NCBI GenBank assembly: GCA_045535305.1
Contig: JAZSLJ010000056.1
Location: forward strand, 1-24,430
Source of the DNA: UBA1081 sp045535305
GTDB lineage: Bacteria; Bacillota; Clostridia; Oscillospirales; Acutalibacteraceae
Direction: 5' to 3'
DNA: 24,430 bases
Both the position numbers and the translations under genes were made by a program. This document shows, piece after piece, positions 7,874 through 16,434 of the stretch; the stretch's first letter is position 1; the number at the start of each line of letters is the position of its first letter. Under the pieces are notes generated by a model. It ran no database searches, was not told the origin of the DNA, and saw nothing but the letters and a program-made list of their open reading frames with translations.

Positions 7874-9034
7874 TTACAGCGACCAGCAACTGTCTGTAAA
7901 TCGTGTTGCACGATAAGGAAACGCTCTGAAGAAATCATCAGCATCGGTTCTAAGTTTAACGCCGTCTATGTAAACAGCAGTCTGTGCCGTATGTCCTTCA
8001 CCTGCAAGAAGCAGTCTTGCCGCAGCAGGCGGTGTTAATGCGACATCATAATCGCCGTCGGCTCGTTGTGCAACGGTTGCTTTGCCGTTTTGATATTCAA
8101 CATCGAATATACCTTTATTCTGAGGGAGTTCATCAAGGCTTAATATACTGAATCTGCCGTATTTTTCGGGATATGCATTGTTTTCGAGCAGTTTTTTAAG
8201 ATTGTATATTCTTCCTGCATAGCCGCCCTGATATTCATAATTGACATCGGCTATCCTGTCGGCAAGACAGGCAAAAGGTGAACCCTGATACTGTTTTTTT
8301 ACAAGCAGAGTTTTTACAATACCGTCGTAATTGCGTAAAAAGCCTATAATGCCTCTAAGAGCATCGGGAGTCAACACAAACAGTTCTTCCGCCACAAGCT
8401 CGTCGGGGCGCTTTATCCTGAAACGGACATATCCGTCTGCTTCGCCAGAAGAATTACGGTGAATGTATGTATAATCCGCATTTTCCAAAGGCTCTGAGCA
8501 GAAATGCTTTTTGTCCTCTCTGATTGTCATAAGATTTTCTTTAAAAACGCATTTATTATGCAGTTCACAAAGTTCTTCAAGCTGTTCGCCCGTATAAAGC
8601 TCAACATCGTTATTATGCGGAATGTGTGTGAGATTGCAGAAAGGTACTCTGATTGCAAAAGTGCGGTTAAGATTTGCATAGCCGAATTTTTCATAATATG
8701 ATATTGAAAACGGCGCAAGGAAACCTGCAGTAATGTCATTTTCAACGGCAGTTCTGCCAACCTCATCAAAGATTGCTCTTATACTGCCCATTCCTCTGAA
8801 TTCGGGTTTGCTGCACACACCGCTGAGAACAAGTGTGTTTATCAGATTACCACAGTAGTTACACTTAAAATCAAACAGCTCAACACCTGCAACAAGTCTG
8901 CCCTCATAAAAAGCACCGAGAACGGGCATTTCGACCTCTTTGTCCACGTCTTTATCGAATTTCCATATAAATGATGCGGCGGATATCTTAAGATAATCCA
9001 CAGCTTCGTCAGGTTTTATCAATCTTACTTCCAT
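7874..9034 (-). CDS. Eis-like GNAT N-acetyltransferase with SCP2-type C-terminal domain
   Basis: About 386 residues, typical of the Eis family: an N-terminal GNAT domain, a second GNAT-like domain, and a C-terminal sterol-carrier-like domain. The acetyl-CoA loop is EFRGMGSIRAIF at about residues 77-88, and FSISYYEKFGY follows as in GNAT folds. Members acetylate amines; the best known act on aminoglycosides, but the substrate here cannot be read from sequence. I prefer the ATG at 9034 (protein begins MEVRLIKP) because AGGAG lies 7 bases upstream and Eis proteins usually begin this way. An in-frame ATG at 9064 would overlap the upstream stop by 4 bases and add 10 residues. Second gene of the leftward run; its link to fumarase and malic enzyme is not obvious. 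Confidence 0.8.
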   Translation of the reverse strand: MEVRLIKPDEAVDYLKISAASFIWKFDKDVDKEVEMPVLGAFYEGRLVAGVELFDFKCNYCGNLINTLVLSGVCSKPEFRGMGSIRAIFDEVGRTAVENDITAGFLAPFSISYYEKFGYANLNRTFAIRVPFCNLTHIPHNNDVELYTGEQLEELCELHNKCVFKENLMTIREDKKHFCSEPLENADYTYIHRNSSGEADGYVRFRIKRPDELVAEELFVLTPDALRGIIGFLRNYDGIVKTLLVKKQYQGSPFACLADRIADVNYEYQGGYAGRIYNLKKLLENNAYPEKYGRFSILSLDELPQNKGIFDVEYQNGKATVAQRADGDYDVALTPPAAARLLLAGEGHTAQTAVYIDGVKLRTDADDFFRAFPYRATRFTDSCWSL

Positions 9035-9060
9035 AATCGGTCTCCTGTTTTTAGTATATT

Positions 9061-10320
9061 TCATATTCCGATAATTTCTCTGATCGATTCTGCCGTTACG
9101 TCAGTCAATGCAATATTTTTTTCTGCAGCTATTACTGCTGCCGCACCTGCGGCCTCCCCTATTCCGACACAGATAGGCATTACCCTGAAATTGGAATGTG
9201 CCATATGTGTACCCGAAATATTTCTTCCGCAAAGAAGAAGATTTTCTTTAATTTCGGGAATAAGACAACGATAAGGTATGGTGTAACCCTTAGTCTGTCC
9301 AAAATGCTTCTGCACTCCCGTTTTATCAAGTCCCGCACCTGTGATATTATGAACATCAAAATTGAAATAAGCATCTTTGACAACGTAATCATCAAATACT
9401 CTCGCTTCAAGAATATCATTTTCGGTCAAAGTATATTTACCCTTGAAATGTCTTGTTTCGCGGATGCCTATTAATGAAGCCGAACTTATAACAAAACAGT
9501 TTTCATAACCCGGTACAAATCTTCGAAGATATTTTACAATATCATCCATCTGCTTTCTGCATATGAGTGTTGCACGTGTAAGGTCATCTGCCTTTGTCCC
9601 GTCAATATCAATGGCATTTGTCATATTACAGGTAACAACACCGGGAAGCGTGGATTTATATGTAAGAATATGACCTGCCGGATAAGGAATATGCTCCTTT
9701 GCCAACGCCTGAAGCTCACCGTTCGGGGTATCGCAAGTTGATTCAAATGAGCCTAAAAATACAGCTCGTTCATAATCAACACCGCCCACTTTGAACATAA
9801 TGGTTGCAGGTTGCATTCTGTTGTCATTTTCTCTGCCGAGAATATACTCAGCACCTGCTCTTGCGGCAATATCACCATCACCCGTAGCATCAACAGTTAT
9901 CTTTGCATAGATATCCGTTTTTCCGGATTTATTGATAACAGTTGCACCGAGAATTTTATCCCCGTTACATATTGCATCCTCTGCAAAAGTGTAAAGCATA
10001 ACGCGACATCCCACTTCACAGAGCATTTCAAGATAAAGTGTTTTCAGCTTTTCGGGGTCAATAAGATTCACAATCTTATTATTGAATTCACCCTCGTTCA
10101 TTTCGGCACTTCTTTTTAATATTTCATAATAAAGGGGGCTTGTGCAACTGCCCGTCCAATGACTCATAAGTCCTGATGTTGAAATACCTCCGATATCTCC
10201 GTTTTGCTCAACAAGAATTACATCAGCACCGTTTTTTGCCGCCGTGTATGCCGCCGCAAATCCCGAAGGACCGCTTCCGAGAACAAGTACATCCGTATGC
10301 AATTCAGATTTAACCGTCAT
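9061..10320 (-). CDS. FAD-dependent oxidoreductase (FAD_oxidored family)
   Basis: A flavoprotein of 419 residues. The N-terminal Rossmann motif is GSGPSGFAAAYTAAKNGADV (about residues 15-34), followed by the acidic ribose-binding position in ILVEQ. The second dinucleotide-binding signature DATGDGDIAARAGAEY lies near residue 145, and a C-terminal FAD contact region contains CGRNISGTHMAHSNFR. Proteins of this family are common in Clostridia and Bacteroidetes near polysaccharide-utilisation genes; the substrate is generally unknown. AGGGGG lies about 8 bases before the ATG, and an extended -10 promoter lies upstream. First gene of the leftward run, divergent from the metallophosphoesterase and facing the glycan region. 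Confidence 0.85.
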   Translation of the reverse strand: MTVKSELHTDVLVLGSGPSGFAAAYTAAKNGADVILVEQNGDIGGISTSGLMSHWTGSCTSPLYYEILKRSAEMNEGEFNNKIVNLIDPEKLKTLYLEMLCEVGCRVMLYTFAEDAICNGDKILGATVINKSGKTDIYAKITVDATGDGDIAARAGAEYILGRENDNRMQPATIMFKVGGVDYERAVFLGSFESTCDTPNGELQALAKEHIPYPAGHILTYKSTLPGVVTCNMTNAIDIDGTKADDLTRATLICRKQMDDIVKYLRRFVPGYENCFVISSASLIGIRETRHFKGKYTLTENDILEARVFDDYVVKDAYFNFDVHNITGAGLDKTGVQKHFGQTKGYTIPYRCLIPEIKENLLLCGRNISGTHMAHSNFRVMPICVGIGEAAGAAAVIAAEKNIALTDVTAESIREIIGI

Positions 10321-10355
10321 TTTTTATTCCCCCTGAAATTATCTTTTTCACAATG

Positions 10356-10383
10356 ATTATAACACCTGTAAAGAAAAAATCAA
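10356..10383 (-). promoter_or_regulatory. Promoter for the FAD oxidoreductase operon
   Basis: Minus strand: an extended -10 TGTTATAAT (TATAAT at 10361-10356) with TTGATT (10383-10378) 16 bases upstream. It lies about 36 bases before the start codon. Confidence 0.6.
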
Positions 10384-10453
10384 ATATAAAAACAGTAAAT
10401 TTTTCAATTTAAGATTTATTTCAATGTGTATTTATGTGTTTTCATTCTTTTTA

Positions 10454-10482
10454 TAGACATTTTTTCTTCTGTATGATAATAT
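10454..10482 (+). promoter_or_regulatory. Candidate promoter for the metallophosphoesterase
   Basis: TAGACA at 10454-10459 and TAATAT at 10477-10482 with a 17-base spacer, about 80 bases before the start codon. Only moderate match to consensus; the surrounding DNA is AT-rich, so this could be chance. Confidence 0.35.
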
Positions 10483-10497
10483 AAGGTGAGATACATT

Positions 10498-10549
10498 TCA
10501 TCGGAGTATTGATATAACAGCACTACCTATTATTTACATATGTTGTTTT
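10498..10549 (+). pseudogene. Decayed copy of the 5' end of the MFS gene (leader plus first codons)
   Basis: This stretch matches the leader and first codons of the MFS transporter at 11815-11870. Shared blocks are TCATCG, GGAGTATTGATAT, ACAGCA, TATT, ATTTACATA and a T-rich end. There are few mismatches, one 2-base gap and one 3-base gap. The ATG of the MFS gene reads ATA here, so the copy cannot be translated from that site. It ends where the ribosome binding site of the metallophosphoesterase begins. A likely reading is a duplication of the gene start followed by decay, or insertion of the metallophosphoesterase with a duplicated flank. Confidence 0.6.
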
Positions 10550-10562
10550 GGAGGTCGGAACA

Positions 10563-11813
10563 ATGAAAAAGCGAATAGCAAAGATAATTTTACTTGTATC
10601 GGTTGTTATAATTTCGGGGATTTTAGCACTTTCAATAAGACCTGAATACAGTAAGGTTAATTTTAATCCCGCAGACAGTAAAAACAATACTGATACAACA
10701 ATTAAGTTCGGCTCAGACGACAAACTAAAAATTCTGCATATTACCGATACCCATCTTAAAGATAACCATAATTTCGACCCGACACTCTGGCTTGTTGAGA
10801 GAGCCTGTGATGCAGAAAAGCCTGACATTGTTATGCTGACGGGTGATATCGTTTTAAATTACGACAATGCAGAAGAAACGAAGAAACTTATAAACGCACT
10901 GATGAATATTTTTGATTCAAGGAATATTCCCGTTGCTGTAACCTTCGGTAATCACGATTCAGAGCAAGGTGCCTTGTCCCGCGAAGATCTGATGGCATAT
11001 TACAACACATTTTCCTGCTCAGTTTCCGTCGATGACGGTGATGCTCTTTCGGGGTGCGGTACATACAATATTCCCGTACTTTCATCAGACGGCAAAAAAA
11101 TAAAATTCAATCTATGGGTGTTTGATTCGGGTGATTATGATGAAGAAGGCAGATACAGCTGCGTTAAACCCGACCAGATTGAATGGTATAAACAGACATC
11201 TGACAAGCTTACTGCAGAAAACGGCGGAGAAAAAGTGAATTCTCTCGTTTTTCAGCATATAATCGTTGGGGAAATCTATGATGCACTTCAAAAGTCGGAT
11301 TCGTGGAAATCTTATGCATACAAGCATTTATACAACAAAGAAGAATATTATATGTTTGACCCTGACCGTGTGAATTACGGCACAATAAGAGAAACTCCTT
11401 GCCCCGGTTATAATAACTACGGTCAGTTTGAGGCTATGGTTGAGAAAGGCGATGTACTTGCAATGTTTTCGGGCCACGACCACACAAATGCCTTTGCTGT
11501 TGAGTATAAAGGAATTGATATTGTCAATTCTCTCAGCACACGTTATATAGGACTTTTTCATTCCACACAATGCGGCTACCGTGTAATTGAAATCGACGAA
11601 AATGACACCTCAACTTATGAAACACGGGTAGCACGTATATTTGATATATACGATTTTGAAACCGTAAAAGAAGAAAAACTCAACGGCGATAAATTCACAT
11701 ACAAAATGGCGCGTGAGTTCGCCTTCAAAAGCAAATTTCAGAAATTTGCAACTGATGTTTACGGTAAATTTATAGAAGCTGTTACCGGCAGACAGGTAAC
11801 ATATCCCGATTAA
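10563..11813 (+). CDS. Membrane-anchored metallophosphoesterase
   Basis: A calcineurin-like phosphoesterase of 416 residues. The two-metal site motifs occur in order: ITDTH (about residue 60), LTGDIV, GNHD, QHI and GHDH. The N-terminus (MKKRIAKII followed by a hydrophobic stretch to about residue 25) is a signal anchor or uncleaved signal peptide, with no lipobox cysteine, so the enzyme should face outside the cell. It resembles the purple-acid-phosphatase-like, Sia1/Dcr2-type proteins often found in glycan regions; the substrate is unknown. GGAGG lies 8 bases before this ATG. A TTG at 10548 in the same frame is possible but would put the ribosome binding site inside the gene. Twenty bases separate it from the MFS gene. 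Confidence 0.87.
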   Translation: MKKRIAKIILLVSVVIISGILALSIRPEYSKVNFNPADSKNNTDTTIKFGSDDKLKILHITDTHLKDNHNFDPTLWLVERACDAEKPDIVMLTGDIVLNYDNAEETKKLINALMNIFDSRNIPVAVTFGNHDSEQGALSREDLMAYYNTFSCSVSVDDGDALSGCGTYNIPVLSSDGKKIKFNLWVFDSGDYDEEGRYSCVKPDQIEWYKQTSDKLTAENGGEKVNSLVFQHIIVGEIYDALQKSDSWKSYAYKHLYNKEEYYMFDPDRVNYGTIRETPCPGYNNYGQFEAMVEKGDVLAMFSGHDHTNAFAVEYKGIDIVNSLSTRYIGLFHSTQCGYRVIEIDENDTSTYETRVARIFDIYDFETVKEEKLNGDKFTYKMAREFAFKSKFQKFATDVYGKFIEAVTGRQVTYPD

Positions 11814-11833
11814 ATCATCGCAGGAGTATTGAT

Positions 11834-13006
11834 ATGACAGCATTACTTATTGTTATTTACATAGCTTTTGTTTCGCTCGGGTTTCCCGATTCGCTTTTCG
11901 GCGTTGCGTGGCCCGTTGTACACGTTGAATTCGGCACACCGGAGAGTTTTGCATCTCTTTACAGCATAATAACGGGTATCTGCACGGGCGGTGTTGCATT
12001 TATTGCAGGACCTCTCCTCAGAAAATTCGGCACCGGTAAGGTAACATTTTTCTCAACTCTTCTTACCGCACTCGGACTTATCGGCATCAGTTTTGCACCC
12101 AACATCGTTGTTATGATGCTTTGCACTATTATTATGGGCTACGGCGCAGGTGCGATTGATACGGGTCTTAACAATTTTGTTTCACTTCATTACAAAGCAA
12201 AGCATATGAACTGGCTTCATTGTTGTTGGGGGCTTGGTGTTACGATAAGCCCGATGATAATGTCTGCATTCCTCGGCGGTGAGGGTACATGGCGTAACGG
12301 CTACCGTGTTGTTGCGATTATTCAGTTTTCGATTGCACTTATCATTCTTGCAAGCCTAAAAAAATGGAATATTCAGCCGAAAACTGCTTCCGAAACGGAA
12401 ATTGAACAAAAAGAATTGCCAAAGAAAAGCCTCTTTGATTTACTGAAAATGAAAGGAATGATTACGAGCATTCTTTCGCTCGGACTTTACTGCGGCGGTG
12501 AATTTCTTATAGGCACCTGGGGTGCAACCTATGCCGTAAATGTTATTGCTGTTTCTCCCGAAGAAGCAGCAAAATGGATTTCGCTCTATTACGGCGGAAT
12601 TATGGTCGGCAGAATCATTTCGGGCTTCCTGTCCGAAAAACTCTCCGATAATACGCTGATTAAAGGCGGTATGACTCTCGCCGCTGTGGGTATGATTATT
12701 CTCATTCTGCCCATCGGCAGAACTGCACTTGTGGGTCTTCTTTTAATCGGTATGGGCTACGGCCCCGTGTTCCCGAGTGTGCTTCACAGCGTACCCGCAA
12801 GATTCGGTGCTGATTATTCCGCTGACATCACGGGTTATCATATGGGCGGTGCATACGGAACTGGTTTCTTCGTTCAGCTCATATACGGCTATGTTGCATC
12901 GGCAACCACATTTGCAATAACTCCCTTTGTGCTTCTTGCTTTGGGTCTCGGAGTTATCGGCGCAACGATTGTTACATTGAAAAAACTCAAAAAATCCAAT
13001 AACTAA
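11834..13006 (+). CDS. MFS transporter, FucP-like sugar permease candidate
   Basis: 390 residues, strongly hydrophobic throughout with about 12 membrane segments. The first loop has LGFPDSLFGVAWPVV, a pattern seen in Firmicutes permeases related to the fucose/glucose (FHS) branch. RKFGTGKVTF between segments 2 and 3 is a degenerate MFS motif A. The central loop (about residues 180-205) is charged. Sugar import is inferred from neighbours and from similarity to that branch. AGGAG is 7 bases before the ATG. It follows the metallophosphoesterase by 20 bases, probably in the same transcript, and a terminator hairpin follows its stop. Its leader and first codons are partly duplicated at 10498-10549. 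Confidence 0.82.
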   Translation: MTALLIVIYIAFVSLGFPDSLFGVAWPVVHVEFGTPESFASLYSIITGICTGGVAFIAGPLLRKFGTGKVTFFSTLLTALGLIGISFAPNIVVMMLCTIIMGYGAGAIDTGLNNFVSLHYKAKHMNWLHCCWGLGVTISPMIMSAFLGGEGTWRNGYRVVAIIQFSIALIILASLKKWNIQPKTASETEIEQKELPKKSLFDLLKMKGMITSILSLGLYCGGEFLIGTWGATYAVNVIAVSPEEAAKWISLYYGGIMVGRIISGFLSEKLSDNTLIKGGMTLAAVGMIILILPIGRTALVGLLLIGMGYGPVFPSVLHSVPARFGADYSADITGYHMGGAYGTGFFVQLIYGYVASATTFAITPFVLLALGLGVIGATIVTLKKLKKSNN

Positions 13007-13019
13007 TGAATAAACATGA

Positions 13020-13053
13020 CCTCCTTGTAATATGCAAGGGGGATTTTATTGTT
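13020..13053 (+). terminator. Terminator after the MFS gene
   Basis: Stem CCTCCTTG (13020-13027) with CAAGGGGG (13035-13042), 7-base loop, one G-T pair, then a T-rich tail ATTTTATTGTTTT. It begins 13 bases after the MFS stop codon. Confidence 0.7.
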
Positions 13054-13104
13054 TTGTAGGACATATAAATAATTCATATATTACAAAAAGTTTTATATTT
13101 TATG

Positions 13105-13133
13105 TTGTGATTTTCATTTCTATATGTTAAAAT
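13105..13133 (+). promoter_or_regulatory. Promoter of the four-gene sugar operon
   Basis: TTGTGA at 13105-13110 and TAAAAT at 13128-13133 with a 17-base spacer, about 33 bases before the first ATG and downstream of a terminator. Confidence 0.6.
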
Positions 13134-13166
13134 CAATATAAATACATTAAAATCTGAGGTAATTCT

Positions 13167-13928
13167 ATGCAAATTGGCTTTACCACAACCACATTCAGAA
13201 ATATAAGAAATATTGAAAAAATTATTGAAATTGCCATAGATGCAGGTATTGATTGCATCGAATGGGGCGGCGACATTCATGTCAAAGATGTTGAAACGGC
13301 AAAAAGGGTAAAAAAACTCTGCGACGATGCAAAAATAATTATCAGTTCATACGGAAGTTACTACCGTATCGGCAGTTGTGATAATAAAGAATGGCAGAGA
13401 ATATGTGAAATTGCTTCGGCGATGGGAGCAAAATCTGTCCGTGTATGGCTCGGCAAGGCTGACAGCGAAAAAACCGATGATTCAACATACACAAAGCTTG
13501 TTGAAGATGCAAAAGCGATATGTAATGCCGCTTCGGAGTACGGTCTTACCGTATGCCCCGAATGTCATGACAACACATATAACAATAATACGGATGCATT
13601 CTTAAAAATCAAAAATGATATTGCTTGTGATAATTTCAGAACATACTTTCAGTCAAGATACAGAAAAAAGGCTTATGACCTTGACAGAATTGAACGCACG
13701 TGTCCTTATATTGAAAATGTACATATTTCTTATTCGGAGCTTACAAGAGAACAATTCCCGAAATATGACCCATCATATATGGATGCACTTCTTGACAAAC
13801 TCACAGAAGTCGGTTTTGACGGAAATATACTGATTGAATATACATATATCTTCAGTTATATGGGGATTCCGTTATGCCTTAAAAACGATATAGAAAAACT
13901 TAAAAAAAAGTTAGGTAAAAACATATGA
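13167..13928 (+). CDS. Sugar phosphate isomerase/epimerase-like TIM barrel
   Basis: 253 residues of the AP-endonuclease-2/xylose-isomerase-like barrel family. Members of this family isomerise or epimerise sugars, keto-acids or inositol derivatives with a divalent metal. Metal-ligand candidates sit at the expected strand ends: Glu in CPECHDN, His in NVHISY, and Glu in LIEYTYIF. Early strands show IDCIEWGGD and IISSYGSYY. GAGG lies 7 bases before the ATG. The stop overlaps the next start (ATGA), so translation with the dehydrogenase is coupled, which argues for consecutive steps on one carbohydrate. The exact substrate cannot be assigned. Confidence 0.8.
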   Translation: MQIGFTTTTFRNIRNIEKIIEIAIDAGIDCIEWGGDIHVKDVETAKRVKKLCDDAKIIISSYGSYYRIGSCDNKEWQRICEIASAMGAKSVRVWLGKADSEKTDDSTYTKLVEDAKAICNAASEYGLTVCPECHDNTYNNNTDAFLKIKNDIACDNFRTYFQSRYRKKAYDLDRIERTCPYIENVHISYSELTREQFPKYDPSYMDALLDKLTEVGFDGNILIEYTYIFSYMGIPLCLKNDIEKLKKKLGKNI

Positions 13929-14920
13929 AAATTGCACTTTTTGGTACTAATCAATTACAGTTCGGCAAAGTATATACTCCCGAAGTCCTTAAAAAACTCA
14001 GCGAATACGGTCAGCTTTCCGAAAAAATAAATCAGAGCAACCTTAAAGAAAATGCTGAGTTTCTCAAAGACTGTGAATTCGCTTTCTCAACATGGGGTAT
14101 GCCGAAATTCACTAAAGAAGAAATAAAAGAGTATATGCCCTCTCTCAAAGCCGTATTCTATTCTGCCGGAACGGTGCAGTATTTCGCAAAACCGTTCCTC
14201 GAACTTGGAATAAAGGTTTTCAGTGCTTTTGCGGCAAACGCTGTCCCGGTTGCAGAGTTCACATTTGCACAGATTTCCCTTGCAACAAAAGGATATTTTC
14301 AGGCGTCTAAGTATTATCGCATCTTACCTGCAAGATCACTTGCATTTGCAAATACATCACCCGGAAATTTCGGTTGCAAAGTAGGTCTTGTGGGGCTTGG
14401 TGCAATCGGCTGCATGGTTGCCGAAAGACTGAAAGCTCTCGATGTTGAGGTTTATGCTTATGATCCGTTTGTTTCTCAGAAAAAGGCCGATGAATATGGG
14501 GTAAAGCTCGTCAGTCTTGAAACAATTTTCAGTGAATGCGATGTTATCAGCAATCACCTTGCAAATAAAAAAGAACTCGAAAATGTATTCAATTATAAAC
14601 TTTTCAAAAGGATGAAAAAACATTCCACATTCATCAATACGGGCAGAGGTGCTCAGGTTGCCGAATATTCCCTTGCACTCTCCCTGCTTATGCATCCATC
14701 AAGAACATTCATCGGTGATGTTCTAAAGCGTGAATTCTTCCCATACATAAATCCCCTTTTCTGGTGTCCCAATGCAATTCTCACCCCCCACATTGCGGGA
14801 AGTACGGGCAAAGAGCCTCAGAGAATGGCTTATTATATGATGGAAGAGCTTGAAAGATTTACGTCAGACGGCAAAACAAGATACGAGGTTACGCTTGAAT
14901 CCCTTGAAAGGATGGCATAA
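13925..14920 (+). CDS. D-2-hydroxyacid dehydrogenase family oxidoreductase
   Basis: 331 residues, NAD(P)-dependent. The Rossmann motif GLVGLGAIG is near residue 155, followed by the acidic adenosine-binding position in VYAYDPF. The family triad appears intact: Arg in NTGRGAQV, Glu in DVLKREF (aligned to the DVxxxEP site), and His in TPHIAGS. In this family the enzyme reduces a 2-keto acid or oxidises a D-2-hydroxyacid or sugar acid. NTGRG in place of the usual NTARG and the unusual HLANKKELENVF segment suggest a subgroup away from phosphoglycerate dehydrogenase. Coupled upstream by ATGA overlap and followed after 2 bases by the transporter. With the barrel isomerase, it may process an imported sugar acid. 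Confidence 0.87.
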   Translation: MKIALFGTNQLQFGKVYTPEVLKKLSEYGQLSEKINQSNLKENAEFLKDCEFAFSTWGMPKFTKEEIKEYMPSLKAVFYSAGTVQYFAKPFLELGIKVFSAFAANAVPVAEFTFAQISLATKGYFQASKYYRILPARSLAFANTSPGNFGCKVGLVGLGAIGCMVAERLKALDVEVYAYDPFVSQKKADEYGVKLVSLETIFSECDVISNHLANKKELENVFNYKLFKRMKKHSTFINTGRGAQVAEYSLALSLLMHPSRTFIGDVLKREFFPYINPLFWCPNAILTPHIAGSTGKEPQRMAYYMMEELERFTSDGKTRYEVTLESLERMA

Positions 14921-14922
14921 AA

Positions 14923-16434
14923 ATGAACAAACTGAAAAATTTGATAAGCACATACAGAAACGACGGCACAGACCCGAGAAAAAACGATGCATGGCGAGTG
15001 CTGCTGTTTTCGCTGAACTACGCAGGCGGTGCCGCAATCACAATAATGATGGGCAAATGGTCTTACTATACACAGAATGTACTTCAGCTCGGAATTATGT
15101 TTGCTTCAATTCATCTTCCTATCCGTATTCTTGATGCAATCACAGACCCGCTTCTTGCGAATGTCTTTGATAAATATAACAAACCCGGCAAATTCAGACT
15201 TTTTATGATTCTCGGTGCACTGCTGTCTTTTATCCCAGCAATGATTATCTTTTTTTACCCCGTCAATCCCGATATTCCGCTGATCGTTTCTTTTATACTG
15301 CTCGGACTCTGCTATGCGGTTGTAATTGTAGGTAATACAATTCTTATGACAGCCACAAGAGCAGGACAGGCTATTATTACTCAGGACCCGAAACAGAGAC
15401 CTCTCTATGCTCTCGGTCAGACTGTTTCAGATGCCCTTGTATCTGCATTTGTTTCAGTTGTTGTAACAAGTAACCTTATCGGCAATATGCAGGAGCCGTT
15501 TGTATGGCGAATTTCAATAGTCGTGATGTCTGTTGTCTCAGTCCTGTTCGTTCTCGGTGCCGCAAAAGCTATCAGCAACAGAGACAACCCCACATATTAC
15601 TCGATGAACAGCAAAAAAAGAGAAGAAACAAAAATAACGGAATTTTTTCACCTTATAAAACGAAGCAAGCCTCTGAGAAGCCTTCTGTGGGCAACCTGCT
15701 CAGACTCAATCGCAAAATCTGTCAGAGCAAGTCTTTCAATTTATCTCTTTGCAAACATCATCATGAACAGAGGTCTTACATCGGCTTTTGACATTCTTAA
15801 CGGTGTAATCCTTGGCGCTCCCGTGCTTGTTGTCGGTATGTATTTTGCATCAAAAAAAGGTTCTGCAAAGGTTTACCATAAGGTATCATTAATTCAGACT
15901 CTTGTTGCAACAGCAGGATTCTTTGTAACACTTGTTTTACTCCCTGCAGACCCCGAATATGCATACTCCGGAATCACATTCTCGGTTATTATGGTTATTC
16001 TTGTTTTCGGTTTTTATATGAGTACACTCGGTATTTCAACAAACCTTGAAAATGCCATGGTCGGTGATCTTACGGACTATGAATACCTTCAGAGCGGAAA
16101 ATTCATTCCCGGCACAATCGGTGCGGCTCTTACTTTTGTTAACAAAATCGCATCAAGCGGTGTGGGACTTATCACAATGGGAATTATGGCATTCTGCGGT
16201 TTTTCGGGAAGCGGTGCAGACGCTGTTGTGCCGGAAAATGTTTTCGTAAATTACAGATTCTATTATTGTATCCTTCTTTCGGTATTTATTTTGCCGGCAC
16301 TCGGTCATTTGGTTACATATATCTCAATGAAAAAATATCCTCTTACCGATGAAGTTATGCAAGAAGTTTCAATGAAAATTGCAAAAGAGCGAGGACTTCT
16401 TGAAGACGATGACGAAGAGGTGATCTCAGAATGA
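14923..16434 (+). CDS. GPH-family sugar (glycoside-pentoside-hexuronide) transporter
   Basis: 503 residues with about 12 membrane helices. It resembles the GPH sodium- or proton-coupled symporters: RILDAITDPLLANVFD matches the conserved loop after helix 2, and QDPKQRPLYALGQTVSD and GDLTDYEYLQSGKF match later family loops. The charged C-terminal tail (ERGLLEDDDEEVISE) is cytoplasmic. Known members import melibiose, xylosides, glucuronides and similar oligosaccharides. Starts 2 bases after the dehydrogenase stop, using AAAGGA inside the end of that gene, and its own stop overlaps the next start, so it is embedded in the operon. It likely imports the fragment that the neighbours process. Confidence 0.9.
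   Translation: MNKLKNLISTYRNDGTDPRKNDAWRVLLFSLNYAGGAAITIMMGKWSYYTQNVLQLGIMFASIHLPIRILDAITDPLLANVFDKYNKPGKFRLFMILGALLSFIPAMIIFFYPVNPDIPLIVSFILLGLCYAVVIVGNTILMTATRAGQAIITQDPKQRPLYALGQTVSDALVSAFVSVVVTSNLIGNMQEPFVWRISIVVMSVVSVLFVLGAAKAISNRDNPTYYSMNSKKREETKITEFFHLIKRSKPLRSLLWATCSDSIAKSVRASLSIYLFANIIMNRGLTSAFDILNGVILGAPVLVVGMYFASKKGSAKVYHKVSLIQTLVATAGFFVTLVLLPADPEYAYSGITFSVIMVILVFGFYMSTLGISTNLENAMVGDLTDYEYLQSGKFIPGTIGAALTFVNKIASSGVGLITMGIMAFCGFSGSGADAVVPENVFVNYRFYYCILLSVFILPALGHLVTYISMKKYPLTDEVMQEVSMKIAKERGLLEDDDEEVISE

Noticed and set aside
10548..10562. TTG start adding five residues to the metallophosphoesterase
   Set aside because: It would lie on top of the GGAGG motif that is ideally spaced for the ATG at 10563.
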